This document shows positions 24,040-34,611 of a stretch of 64,000 nt of DNA, in pieces; the first letter of the stretch is position 1; every line of letters starts with the position of its first letter. The translations under genes were made by a program, and so were the position numbers. The DNA comes from Prorocentrum cordatum (taxonomy: Eukaryota > Sar > Dinophyceae > Prorocentrales > Prorocentraceae), in NCBI GenBank assembly GCA_963575745.1, contig CAUYUJ010005670.1:481962-545961 (forward strand), in the 5' to 3' direction. The notes below the pieces were generated by a model, which worked only from the letters and a program-made list of their open reading frames with translations, was not told the DNA's origin and did not search any database.

Positions 24040-24265
24040 GGGGGGGTCCCTCCCTCCCTCCCTCCCCCTCCTCCTCCATCCTCCTCCCTCCCTCTTCCTC
24101 CCTCGCTCCTCCCTCCTCCTCCCTCCTCCCTCCTCTTCCTCCTCCCTGTCTCCCTCCTCCCTCCTCATTCCTCCCCCTCCTCCCTCCTCCTCCCCCCCCG
24201 TCCCTCTCCCTTCCCCCCTCCTCCTCCCTCCCTCCCTCCCTCCCTCTCTCCCTCCCTCCCCCTTC
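24040..24265. repeat. Pyrimidine (CTCCCTCC) tract
   Basis: Purely C/T-dominated repeat ending next to the LINE fragment. It marks the 5' truncation point of that fragment. Confidence 0.8.
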
Positions 24266-24279
24266 TGCCCTGTACCTAG

Positions 24280-25130
24280 CGTTGTGGTGTGCCTCCGACT
24301 TTGTTACATTCGTGACGGATTGCGAACTAGTGGCGAAAGGATGGTATGACGGTAGGTATGTGTCCCCAGACGGGGAGGATGCTGACATATGGAATAAGAT
24401 TGGTGAGGTGATGAGAACACGTGTTGTGAGTCATGTTGTTGTTTTGTGGACACACTCCCATATGAATGCTGAGGATACTGTGGCTGGCACATGTTTTCGG
24501 AGTCTTGTTATTGGAAGTTTGATCGCTGACGAGTTTGCGGGTTATGCAGCCAACCGTGTGCGTGTGCCCTAAAGTATTCGAACAAGAGTTTTGTTGCACG
24601 AGCGTAGAGCGTACGTAGTCAGAATGCGACTTCTGAGAGCTACGATGGACAGTATTACGGCGACGACGGAAGCTGAGAGGACGGCTAGACTGAGTAGGCC
24701 TGAGGTTTTTCCTCCACCTCCTCCCCCTCCTCTCCCGCCCCCTCCTGCTGCTGCTGCTGCTGTTGCGGCTCTCTTTTCGCCCCACTCCGTGGCAGACTGC
24801 CAGAAACGATGTCTGAGTTGTTTCGGGTCGGCCACTCAAGCTACACTAAGAGAATGGGTTGGCTCCCCGTGCCCTAGGTTGTTTAATGTTGATGGGGTCA
24901 GTTTCTCTCCCCTCAAAGGGGATATAATCCATATCGCGGGGGGCTGGGCACATAGTACTCACACGTTGAATGTACACAAGTCCCTCCAGGTGTGGTTCTG
25001 TACCCAGTGCGGGGGGATCGCAGATAAGGTTTTGCGATCCCTCAAGAGCCCCTGCACGGGTAAATTGAATAAGACCAAGCGTGAGTACCTTGACAGGATC
25101 AGAAGGGGGTCACAGCCCAAAGTCCTGAGC
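24280..25130 (+). pseudogene. LINE C-terminal fragment: RNase H half plus Cys-rich tail, one in-frame stop
   Basis: The frame enters from the pyrimidine tract and reads FVTDCELVAKGWYDGR, the third catalytic-Asp strand of an RNase H domain. It continues with DIWNKIGEVM, VVLWTHSHMNAED (the catalytic-loop His) and a terminal helix LIADEFAGYAANRV, matching the usual N-x-x-AD-x-x-A pattern with the Asn replaced. A TAA at 24,570-24,572 interrupts the frame. The same frame then continues for about 195 residues with basic and Pro/Ala-rich linkers and a tail holding WFCTQCGG, about 14 residues, then C, followed by a basic YLDRIRRGSQPK stretch. That RNase H plus CxxCG tail resembles the C terminus of dinoflagellate LINE ORF2 proteins. 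Reverse transcriptase and endonuclease are absent. Relic. Confidence 0.7.
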
Positions 25131-25802
25131 CAGCCGGAACAGGCCGCCAGGCGTTCGAGGCCCGCTTCGTGTCGTCAGGTGTAAGGGACTCGGGACTTGC
25201 ATCCGCAACGGCGTCCACTTCGTGTCGTCAGGGATTTGGGATTTGGCGCTTGCGCCGGGCGCCGCCGGCGCCGCGGCGGAGGGTGCGCTGTGCTGCGCCC
25301 TCGGCGACTCCGGACTGTCGGTCGGGGACTTTGCCGCCGGGGCGCCGCCCCTGGTCTGGGGGAGGCTCTTCGGGGCCGGGGCCGGGGAGAGGCCTCTCCT
25401 GCGCCCCTCCCCCTCCTCCTCCCCCTCCTCCTCCTCCCCCTCCTACTCCTCCTCCTCCTCCTCCTCCGTGCTTTCGGGTGTACCGGTCCATCCGTGCCTG
25501 CGGAGACAAACATCGCACCTACGGGAATGCAGGTTGTGGCTACCTCCGGCCTGTGACCCTTGGAGGCCTCTTGGGGGCCTCCTCTGGTCACCGGGCTTCG
25601 GCCGTGTTAACGTCACCACGTTTCGCTTTCGCGCTCCAGGTGGTGCGTCCCTGCCGCTGCACGCTCCCGGGGTGTCATGAAGGAGCTTCGCTGCCAGCTA
25701 TTTTGTGATACGAAATCTGTGTGGACCCCCCCCGAGGCGTGCACATCTGTCCTCGTCTCTGCCTCTCTCTCTCTCTCTCTCCCTCTCTCCCTCTCTCTCT
25801 CT

Positions 25803-25833
<31 letters not shown>

Positions 25834-26330
25834 CTTCTCTCTCTTCTCTCCCTCTCTCTCTTTGCTTCTGCTCTTTGTATGGGGCTCCTCTGGAACATAG
25901 GCGGAGGACAGACGTTGTTTTTAAGTCCCCTTTTCAGGTATCCCCCCAAGACGTTGTTGCCGGACATCCGCTTCGACTTCCTGCCCTCTTCCCCCACCCC
26001 CACCCCTGTGAGGACCACCATCGGCCTCACCAGTGAGGACCATCATAGGCCTCACACCCCCTGCGGCTGCCATCATAGTGGCCGCTGGGGTCGCCCTCTC
26101 CCGTCAATGCACCAATACACCAACACTTTACGGCGTCAATAGCCAATGGAGGGGGCCGAGGACCTCCCTGCAGCCCCTCGGCCAACGAAGACGGCTGCAG
26201 GGAGGGGTCCGAACGTACCTCCACCTCCATGCACCAGTCAACCAATACACCAGAAAACCAACTCCTCATATTCCTCCCCCTCTCCCCCCTCCTCCTCCTC
26301 CTCCTCCTCCGCCTCCTCCACTCCTTCTCC
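25130..26330. other. GC-rich and (CT)n region, no gene seen
   Basis: Contains a short CTTCGTGTCGTCAGG direct repeat (25,165 and 25,213), CTC triplets (25,410-25,470), a (CT)n tract (25,760-25,870) and a perfect 13-bp hairpin CCTCCCTGCAGCC / GGCTGCAGGGAGG (26,163-26,175 and 26,193-26,205). No credible protein is recognised. Confidence 0.4.
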
Positions 26331-27190
26331 TTCTAAATAGCTTCCCCCTGTCGCACCCCGAGGCCAGTTTTTAGGGCGGGCCAGGCGTTTCGCCTGACTT
26401 CCTCACCACCAATGACTCTGAAGCGTGAAAAAAAACAACAGCTTCACAGGTGGAGGGCGTGTGGTTTTCAGAATGTGGCTCTCGCCTTCGCACCGCGCAT
26501 CTTCGTATTCAGAGGTAGCCAGAGTTTCACGGGTTGAAGGCGGGTGGTTTTCAAAATGTGGCTCTCGCCTTAGCGCCGCGCACATTCGTTTTAAGCATTC
26601 GCAGGAGCTTCACGAATTGAGGGCGGGTGGTTTTCAAAATGTGGATCTCGCCTTAGCGCCGCGCACATTCGTTCTGGAAAGTTGCAAGAGCTTCACAGAT
26701 TGAGGGCGGCTCATTTTCAAAATGTGATTCTCGCTTCAGCGCCGCGCACATTTATTCTGAAAGTTTGTAGGAGGTTCACGGATTGAGGGCGGTTCCTTTT
26801 CAAAATGTGACTCTCGCCTTAGCACCGCGCACGTTCGTTCGCAACATCTGGAAGAATATCATGTATTCCCATAGTCAACGTACCATAAATTGTGGTTTGG
26901 AAGGATTCAGGATTACGCGAGCGCAATCGTTATGTTGACTTGCTGTGTTGAAGTCCCCAAAGCGGCGTTCTGACACGATGATCGTCAAGACCCAGCAGTC
27001 AGGTTGATCCGTGGCGTTGAAATTCCGAGAACAATGACTTGGCATGCTTCAGGGTCTTTAAACGGCTGTATTCCAACGAGGCAGTTCCCCCAATGAAAAT
27101 GAGCCGATGTAGGGCCTATGAAGAGGGAGCGTGGAGGGAGGGTTTATTCCAACATCGTTGATCACTCTTGGGTTGACACTGATCCTCCTC
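26330..27190 (+). repeat. 83-bp family locus f, complete-looking unit
   Basis: After a (CTC)n tract: leader CCCCTGTCGCACCCCGAGGC...GGCGTTTCGCCTGACTTCCT; five ~83-bp units (26,440-26,850), each with GAGGGCGG(G)TGGTTTTCAA, AATGTGGCTCTCGCC and TTAGCGCCGCGCACATTCG; then a ~300-bp tail ending TTCCAACATCGTTGATCACT. Best reference copy of the family. Confidence 0.75.
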
Positions 27191-27284
27191 CTCCTCCTCC
27201 TCCTCCTCATCATCATCATCCCCCTCCTCCTCCTCCTCCGTCCTCTTCCCTCCCTCCCCCTCCCCCTCCATTGCTTTTCCTTGC

Positions 27285-27960
27285 GAATAACTCCTCCATG
27301 TCGCACCCCGAGGCCAGTCGGAAGGGCGGGCTGGGCGTTTTGCCGCAGACTCCCTCACCACTCATGATCCTCAAACTGAAGAACTGGTAACAGCTTCACG
27401 GATGGAGGGGGCGCCACTTCCAAAATGCGGCCCTCGCCTTATGGTCGCGCATGCTCGTCTTAAACATGTGCAGGAGCTTCACGGATTGAGGGCGGGCCGT
27501 TTTCAAAATGTGGCTCGCGCCTGCGCGCCGCAAACGCTCGTCTTGAAGCATTGCAAGATCTTCACGTATTGAGGGCGGGCCGTTTTCAACATGGGGCCCT
27601 CGCCATTAGCGTCGCGCACAGAGGTTCACGAGCTCCCAGGGTTAACGTCCCAGCAACGGTGTTTTGGAACAATTCAGGATTGCCAAGGTATTAAAACTAT
27701 TGAATTTCCAGGACTGGTGTGCTGGCACGAATACGGATCGTCAATACGCAACAGTCCGGTCGACTCGTGGCGTTGAAATCCTGATAATGGATTTTTGGCG
27801 CGCCTCAGGATCTTCAAACGGTTGTCACCCAACGGGGCACTTCCTTGAGTGGAAATGAATCCGTATACGGGCCTATGAAGAGGGAGCTTGGAGGGAGGGT
27901 TTATTCCAACATTGTTGATCACTCTTGGGTTGGCACTGGCCCTGCTCCCCCGTCCTCCTT
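27285..27960 (+). repeat. 83-bp family locus g, tandem to locus f
   Basis: Same order as locus f with fewer units: (CCT)n, leader CCATGTCGCACCCCGAGGC, about two and a half units, then the tail ending TTCCAACATTGTTGATCACT and another TCC tract. Loci f and g are thus a tandem duplication of leader, array and tail. Confidence 0.75.
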
Positions 27961-28215
27961 CCTCCCCCCCTCCTTCTCCTCCTCCCCCTCCTCCTCCTCC
28001 TCCTCCCTCCTCCTCCCTCCTTCCCTCCCTCCGTCCACCTTCCTCCCTCTCTCCTCCTCCTCTCTCCCTGCCTACCTCTCTCCCCTCCCCCTCCTCCTCC
28101 GCCTCCATCCTCCCTCCTGCCTCCTCCCTCCTCTTTTACACGGCCAGACGCCCATGCCGACGTTCGATCAACCTCCCTCCTCCCTCCTGCCTCCTCCTCC
28201 TCCCTCCCTGGCACC
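27955..28215. repeat. Pyrimidine tract
   Basis: TCC/CTCC-dominated run with short unique inserts. Confidence 0.75.
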
Positions 28216-28392
28216 CGCTGGCCGCAGCTGCATCTCTCTCGCCACGGTGAGTCGCCACAGGTGGCTGCAAGATGTGCGGATGCCCAAAGGGCCCTGTTCC
28301 GCTGTGGCTTTTCGCGTGCCTGCTAACACAGCTTTCGCGGTACGCACATGCCCCAAAAAGGTTGGGGTGGCGGCCAGCCGAGTGCGCAGGGC

Positions 28393-28559
28393 GACGCCAG
28401 GACGAAGACAAATTCGGGTGAATATACATCGAGAATCTCTGAGATCCGGCGGCTCTGGATTAAGTATCGGGCGCCGCAGCCTTCCCAGAGCGTTCCAGAA
28501 CGCTCTGAGAGCGTTCTGGAACGCTCTGGAACGCACTTCTCCTCGTCCTGGCCCCGCCC
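28393..28559 (+). mobile_element. TIR element family C, copy C3
   Basis: GACGCCAGGACGAAGACAAA at the left pairs with the complement of the right end. Interior ATCTCTGAGATCCGGCGGCT and the palindromic GAGCGTTCTGGAACGCTC match C1 and C2. Confidence 0.7.
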
Positions 28560-28564
28560 GAGTG

Positions 28565-29460
28565 CGGGAGCTCGGGGAAGGAGCAGCTGAGCTTCTTGTT
28601 TTCTCGGCGTTTGTCTCCCTTCCCCCGAGGTCTGATTCCGCCGGCGGGAGCCTCGCAAGGAGCACTGGGTTCGGCTCGTCGGCGCCAATCCTGGGTGGCT
28701 CCGGCGAGGGCCGGTGTTCCATTGGTTTCAATAAAACACAAAAAAACAACATGTCTGTACATCCCATGCGGCCCCGAATACAGGCCAAAAGGACACCCGA
28801 AGGCGAAACGTGCGAGACAGTTCATGGGGCCCCGAGAGGGCCCAGACACATCCCCAGAGGGCCCAAGAGGCAGCCCCCCACAACCCCCAGAAGTCCTCAC
28901 AATTCTCGAGGAGGAGCGAAGGAGGAAGAAGAGGAGGAGGAGGAGGAGGATAAGGCTGGTTGTTTGCTTCGCTGGGTGGTTGGCTCAACCGCATGTTGAC
29001 TGGCTTGCGAACTGGTTGGATGGCTCGCTGGCTGGATGGTGTAGGCCTCGAGGCCCACATGGTTCCAAGATGGCTCCATGATTGCGTCGAGGTGACCCAA
29101 GTGGTTGGCCTGGGCCCAGAAGCCCCCCTGCGTTGGCTGCTTGATTTGCTGGTCTGCTGGCAAGGGAGTTGGCTAGCTGGCTGGCGGGTTGGGTGTCTCG
29201 CTGGCTGGTCGGTTGAGGCCTGGATGCCCACATGGTTTTAGGCCTCCCAATAACCCCGGATGGCCAGAGATGATTACAAGGTTGTTTCAAGATGTAAACT
29301 CTTGGCCTGGCCCACGAAGGCACTTACATTGGCCGTTTGGTTGTCTGGTTGGCTCGTCGACCAATCGGCGGTTGTCTCGTTGGCTGGCTCGATGGCTTGC
29401 TGTCTGGTTGATCCGGTTCCGTCTGGCCCAGCTGGTTCCAAATCTTCCATTGTAGGAGCA
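28565..29460. repeat. Unique stretch then degenerate GGCTGGTTG repeat
   Basis: 28,565-28,920 shows no recognised feature except a TTTCAATAAAACAC stretch. 28,960-29,440 is a strongly biased field of GGCTGGTTGG, GCTGGCTGG and TGGTTGGC motifs. Confidence 0.5.
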
Positions 29461-29780
29461 GGTGGAGACAGAGGAGGGGAGCGGAGGAGGGAGGAGGGAG
29501 GAGGATGTGGCGGGAAGAAGGGAGGAGGGAGGGAGGGAGGGAGGAGGAGGAGGAAGATGGGGAGGGCGGAGGAGGAGGAGGAGGAGAAAGGAAGGAGGAG
29601 GAGGGATGGAGGGAGGTTGACATAGGCCGAAATAGACACGGAGCGATCGCGTCCAGCGAATTTTTTAGGCTTGGGTCGAAGCGAGGGGGAGCCCCGAGTT
29701 CCCGTGGGCTTGCCAGAGGCTGGCCGCCTTACTGCGGTCCGAGAGAGAGAGAGAGAGACAGAGAGAGAGAGAAGCCGTGC
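29460..29780. repeat. (GGA)n and (GA)n tracts
   Basis: Purine repeats at 29,465-29,620 and GA dinucleotides at 29,739-29,775. Confidence 0.75.
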
Positions 29781-29789
29781 ACATCTAAG

Positions 29790-30400
29790 GTGCACTGGCA
29801 GGAAGGTGAAACAATGAGGAGCCGTTCGAGACACGAGAACATACCATCAGCAAGGCATGTCGAACAAATCCCGTCAAGAACCCCTTCCGGTCCGAACGGC
29901 ACCAAAACACCGCCTCCCCCGGATCCCTGAAACCATTCAAAGCAGCGACCTTGTACATATCCAGAGGGTCGGTAACTTCTGGCATATAAGACTTCCCCCC
30001 TCGGTGGCCTCGGAGCCCAAACCCTAGTACACTCGCAACCTCACAAGCGACAAAGTTCGGACTTCCAACTATGGAGTGATGACCGACTCGAGTTTGGGGT
30101 TGGGGATTGCGTTGAATCGGCATGTAGGCCTCTCCGAAGCCTGCTCCGCCGAGTGGCCAGCCCAGGGTGGGCATCACCCTTGCAAGCCGCAGCACGGCCT
30201 GACCCAGGCCTGAAGCTTTGGCTGCACACTGGCGCCACATCTCGTGCAACACAGAGCTGCCGGTTCCAGATCCTGCCCATGCGCTGCAGTTTGCACGATA
30301 TCATGCCCTTGAAGCAGCCACGGCTGGAGACGGCCAACGCTCTCAGCGGCAGAGCTTGACTCCGCCGCGGGAGCCGCGTCCAACCCTCCTTCAGGGTACA
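29790..30400 (-). pseudogene. LINE C-terminal tail remnant, frameshifted
   Basis: On the minus strand one frame reads HDIVQTAAHGQDLEPAALCC then TRCGASVQPKLQAWVRPC. This matches the CxxCG, ~14 residues, C layout of the LINE tail at 25.0 kb (there CTQCGG...SPC). Another minus frame carries the expected follow-on GQAVLRLARVMPTLGWP and then an open stretch of about 130 residues (GEAYMPIQRN..., VTDPLDMYKVAALNGFRD) that I do not recognise. The switch of frame implies an indel near 30,200. No RNase H or RT accompanies it. It could instead be part of a host gene. Confidence 0.35.
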
Positions 30401-30689
30401 GCTCGGGCGGAAGGGCAATACAAGATTTGAGAGCAGCTCTACGTTCGCAGTGCTTCACCCATTCACGCGCTTCCTCGGGCTCGACTGTACACCTCCTTTA
30501 GCACCCCCCACCGTTCCCTCTACGCGATGCTGCCCTCCACTTGGCCGCGCCCCGCTGGGCTCCTCCCAGCTCGTGCCGCACCCCTGGTGGATGGACTGAG
30601 CAGGGCCTGGAGACCTCATGTTGCAAGGCCTCTTTCAGAGCGGCTCGGTCAAATTCAGCATGGAGCGCGGCCAGTGACCCTCGTCCGCA

Positions 30690-31800
30690 CCAGAAGCCAA
30701 AAATACGTGCGACTCAGATTTGTGGTCGCCATCGTGAAGAACGGCTGCGTGGCGCCGTGCTTGATGGCGACGTGCGGGCGTCGCGCTTGATGGCAGCCCG
30801 TGGCGACGGTGCCTGGCGATGCCTGCCCGAATAGTCTCGTACCGTCAGGTGATTTGCGTCTACAGAACATTGTGTCCACGAAGTACCGTCGGGCTTGATT
30901 GGAGAGGACACGCGAGAGGACACAAGACCCTTCTGAGGGCCACGTGGCCATAGGAGTGCAAAAGGCATGGGTCGAGAAGCACAGGACACAAAGGGTACCC
31001 CAGGAGAGCCCAGAATCGAATCGTTAGGTAGGATCGGCGATCGACATGAATCGGATCCGCGGATATCGGCAGCCGGGTCGGAAAAGACGAATCGGCGGAA
31101 ATCGGCAGACAAGTGTGCGTCCAATAAGAAATCGGAACCCAAATCGGAATCCCAAGTCAAATCGAATCGGAATCGGGAGCTATCGAAATCGAATCGGATC
31201 GAATCAGAGGAGTCGAAATGAGCCCTGGTACCCTGGATTTGGCAGGGCCGACCTACTTGTCAAGCCCGACTGGAATGAGCATACGCCCGGCGCATGGAGA
31301 ATATTTCCTCCACAACTGGCCAGGACACTCGCATGCAGATTTTTGCGTTGCAAGCGCAAGTGCCTTCTGGCACCGCATCGCACATGACTGCTCAAGCGAG
31401 GCTCCAGCACAGCACAAACAGAACACAGTTGAGTGGCAGACTACTGGGGCGTTGCCCTCAATCCTTAATATTGCACTCAAGCGGCAGCCCACGGCGAAGG
31501 TACATGGCGAATCTTGCCAGATGTTTTTCGGCTCGGCAGGTGACGTGCGTCTACATAATATTGCGTCCACAAAATATTGAGTATATTCTCGGCGCATGGC
31601 GAATACCGCGTCCACATTTTATGATTAGGACACTTGCATCCGACTTGTACCGTGGAGAGCACAAGCGCGATCGAGCATCGCATCGCACATGGCTGCTCGA
31701 GCGAAGTCCAATCCAACACACGAACAGGGAATAGATGGCTGGCTGCTGGAGCGCTACTATGAATCCTTAGCCTTGAACCGAAATGGCGGCGGACGTCTCT
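30690..31800 (+). repeat. ~300-bp repeat units and an (AATCGG)n minisatellite
   Basis: Blocks GGCAGCCC(A/G)...GACG and CAGGTGA(T/C)(T/G)TGCGTCTACA followed by AT(A/T)TTG(C/T)GTCCAC occur at about 30,790-30,890 and 31,480-31,575. A block GGCGCATGG(A/C)GAATA ... GCATCGCACATG(A/G)CTGCTC occurs at 31,290-31,395 and 31,590-31,700. 31,020-31,215 is a degenerate AATCGG repeat. Confidence 0.5.
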
Positions 31801-32460
31801 GCGGACTTCTCCTTCTTCTCCTCCTGCTCCTCCTCGTAAAACCTGGTTGGCCAAGCGCACTTCGAAGGTAGATAAGCTGATCAAAGCCCGCACAACAATA
31901 CCTCACAAGACTTCAAGATAATCACGAGAAGTGCTCCAAAACGACTCCCACAGAGCTTGCGCTACGTTTGAACTAGCTGCGCCAACGGCTCAATTTGAAA
32001 CTGGATTCGTCTCTTGGGCTTGCAAGCTGTCCTTGGACCGTCGTGATATCGTCTCGGATGCCCCTTGGGCTGCTTTTGGAGCACATTGAAGTGTCTACGT
32101 GCGCCACTGAGACGTCTTAAGAATATAACGGGCCTCGGTGTGCTCGCACAAGATGATTCCATCGTTAAACCCTCTGTACCTAAAACAATGACAAACAAGC
32201 AGCGCAACTTTTGGAAATACACTAGGGACTGCATGGGGCCACGTTGGGCTCGGGACCCTGGTTTCAGGGCAGATTCGGAACTCCTTGGCGCCTCTTGGGC
32301 CTTTTTGGAAGGCTCTGGGGATCCAGGGCGAGAGCCGAAAAGCCGAGGGAGGGACGTGAGACTCCACGGAGCGTCAGTCTTTCGTCTATAACTTTCTTCC
32401 CTGCGCCCACGCGAGATAGACGTGAACACATAGGCTGCGTAGGAGCGCGCGCTCGCAACC
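31800..32460. other. No gene seen
   Basis: Unique, mixed-composition sequence with no recognisable domain, RNA fold or repeat. Confidence 0.3.
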
Positions 32461-32491
32461 AAGACATAAGCATACAGACACACACATACAG

Positions 32492-32522
<31 letters not shown>

Positions 32523-32708
32523 CATAGACATGCATATACATGTACATGTACATATACCCATACAAATACCAATACATGTACACAGACATGTACATCTACA
32601 TATACATATACATATACTTACACAGATGCTTGTACATATACATCTACGTATGCATGTGCATACACGTAATTATACATATACAAATGTAGATGTACACACG
32701 TACCTATA

Positions 32709-32760
<52 letters not shown>

Positions 32761-32765
32761 TGTGT
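32460..32765. repeat. (ACAT)n field and (TA)n run
   Basis: ACACATAC and TACATATAC repeats end in an almost pure (TA)n at about 32,712-32,757, then TGTGTG. Confidence 0.85.
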
Positions 32766-32961
32766 GTATGACACCATGTGTGACATACACATGTGGTCTT
32801 CGTCTTCATGTGCAAACGTCAACGGGAATCCACGATGCAAGGGTGCACCCGCGCAGCGGAACACGAGGCTCGGAAGTCTCCCGGCCCTCCGAGGAGTTCT
32901 CGGAGCCTCCCCCGAGGACGCGGAGAAAACTCCTCGGCAGAGGGCGCGAGGACTTCTGAAG

Positions 32962-33440
32962 GGGCCCCAGGACACACAAATAAATACACACAAATAAAAG
33001 GATTCCCCATATTTTCCTATATGTTCGGGGTTTCTGTCTTCCCCCCCACTGCCCATATTTTTCCATATTTTCTGGGGAATCGACGATTAATTGTGTCTGT
33101 GTGTTTTTTCTCCTCCTGATACTTGCCTTGACTCCGTAGTCGCATGGGCAGGCCAGGTGTGCCTGGGCTTCGCCAGGGCCCAGCCGGTGGCCGCCCGCGG
33201 GCGCGTCGCGGCAGCCCCGTGCGCTGGACTGCAGCACCGCTCGCGCCGCAGGGCCTGCACCGCACAGGCTGCGCCCTTGATGAGGCCCTGGGACACACAG
33301 AAATAAATACACACAAATAGCAGGATTCCCCCATCGTTTTCCATATTTTCTAGGTTTTCGTCTTCCACCCCACTTCCCATATTTTCCCATATTTTCCTGG
33401 GAATCGACGATTAATTGTATCTGTGTTTTTTCCTCCTGAT
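32962..33440 (+). repeat. J-X-J block
   Basis: J (~158 bp; starts GGACACACAAATAAATACAC, ends ATCGACGATTAATTGTGTCT) at 32,962-33,119 and 33,283-33,440 flanks a GC-rich block X (33,134-33,282; GCATGGGCAGGCCAGGTGTG ... GCAGGGCCTGCACCGC). X plus J recurs at 34,612-34,926. Confidence 0.75.
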
Positions 33441-33449
33441 TCTGGGAAG

Positions 33450-33690
33450 CACCACCCGCCTTCTCAGAACGCCTTCTCCTCCCCCCTTCCCCCCCTCGCC
33501 CGCCGCCGAGAAACATTGGCGGCGCGCACAAGGGGGTTGGGAGGAGGGGGGAAGGCCTCTTAGAAGCACCCTGCTTCTCAGGATGCGCTGGCCTTGAACC
33601 TACAGATGAGGCCCGCGCCCTCCAAGAAGCAGGGGTGCGTCTAAGAAGCCCTCCCCCCTCCCCTTCCCCCCTCGCCCGCCGCCGAGATTT
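33450..33690. repeat. Imperfect inverted repeat, GC-rich
   Basis: CCTCGCCCGCCGCCGAGA appears at both ends. GCCTCTTAGAAGCACCCTGC (33,559-33,578) is complementary to a GCAGGGGTGCGTCTAAGAAG stretch near 33,630. Confidence 0.5.
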
Positions 33691-33693
33691 ATA

Positions 33694-33874
33694 GGGGAAC
33701 AAGAAGTGGCGTGAACATAAAAACTCTGAGGTCCGCGCGGGTTTCTCGGATCGGTGCTGGACCCCCCCTGGCGCGCGGAGCGCGCCCCGCGCTCCAGGGA
33801 GGGGGGTCCAGCGAAGATCCGAGAAACCCGCGCGGACCTCCGAGCTTGCATGTTTATGCCACTTCTTGTTCCCC
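33694..33874. mobile_element. TA-flanked hairpin element, copy T1
   Basis: A 181-bp near-palindrome between two TA dinucleotides (33,692-33,693 and 33,875-33,876). Arms of roughly 70-80 bp: GGGGAACAAGAAGTGGC..., GGTCCGCGCGGGTTTCTCGG and their complements. A short GC-rich centre holds GCGCGCGGAGCGCG. TA duplication is the Tc1/mariner hallmark, so this is inferred to be a mariner-type MITE. Relatives: 52,298-52,485 and, degraded, 43,690-43,880. Confidence 0.75.
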
Positions 33875-33892
33875 TAGCTTACTCTGGACCAG

Positions 33893-34052
33893 GATAGTAA
33901 GGATGCGCGGTAAGGATGCAAGGGCCTTTGGAACGCCATGTTGACGTTTTCCGTGCGGAGCGCAGCAGGATGCCGAAGGATGCCGAATACCGACGGGGTA
34001 AGGATGCAGGGGTAGCCTTGGAAAGTTGCCCCATACTTACTGTCATGGTTGA
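33893..34052 (+). repeat. Repeat family K, copy 2
   Basis: GTAAGGATGCGCGGTAAGGA, TGCAAGGGCCTTTGGAACGC ... CCTTGGAAAGTTGCCCCATA, CTTACTGTCATGGTTGACTG. It lies directly right of T1, the same order as K3 after T3. Confidence 0.55.
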
Positions 34053-34214
34053 CTGTACCCGCCCCGCCGCCGCCGGGCCTCGGGACGCATTGTGCGAGTC
34101 GATGATGGCAGCGAGGGCGTCGGCGGTGGCGTTCATCGCGCCAGGGGGCGGCACCGGGGCCCCGCGCTCTTCGGGCGAGCCCGCTGCCGCCGGCGGAGGG
34201 CGGGGAGCCTGGGG

Positions 34215-34420
34215 GGGCAGGAGGAGGAGGAGGAGGAGGAGGCGGAGGAGGAGGAGGAGGAGGAGGAGGAGACTCCTCCCACCCTCCAGGCCCTTCCTCG
34301 TCTCCCTTTCCCTCGCCCTCCCTCGTCCCCTTCCCCCCCATCCCTTGCCCCCCCCGCCGCTGACCCTCCTTCTCCCTCCCTCGCCATGCCTCCCTGCGCC
34401 TCCCCCCTTCCCTGAGCAGC
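34215..34420. repeat. (GAG)n then pyrimidine tract
   Basis: GAG triplets 34,218-34,272 are followed at once by CT-rich sequence to about 34,410. Confidence 0.75.
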
Positions 34421-34454
34421 GTGTGTCCTACGCAAGGGGTTCCTACTTTTACCA

Positions 34455-34595
34455 GCCTGGAACATATCCCTATCCCTATGCTGGGCATCTCCTCATCACG
34501 ATGCCAATCCTAGGGATTCCCTTATTTTCTGAGGGCGCATCCCTAAGATTGTCATCGCTTTTTGGCGTGTCAATCTTAGGGATAGGGATAAGTTC
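34455..34595. mobile_element. Small palindromic element
   Basis: TATCCCTATCCCTA near 34,465 pairs with TAGGGATAGGGATA near 34,577-34,590. Inside, CTAAGATTG and CAATCTTAG frame a short loop. Single copy here, so mobility is only inferred. Confidence 0.4.
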
Positions 34596-34611
34596 GAGGC
34601 TGGTAATACTT

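Noticed and set aside
29785-30252. 155-residue minus-strand frame as an independent gene
   Set aside because: Its start overlaps a LINE-tail-like frame in another register. The remaining ~130 residues are unrecognised, so I kept only the pseudogene call.
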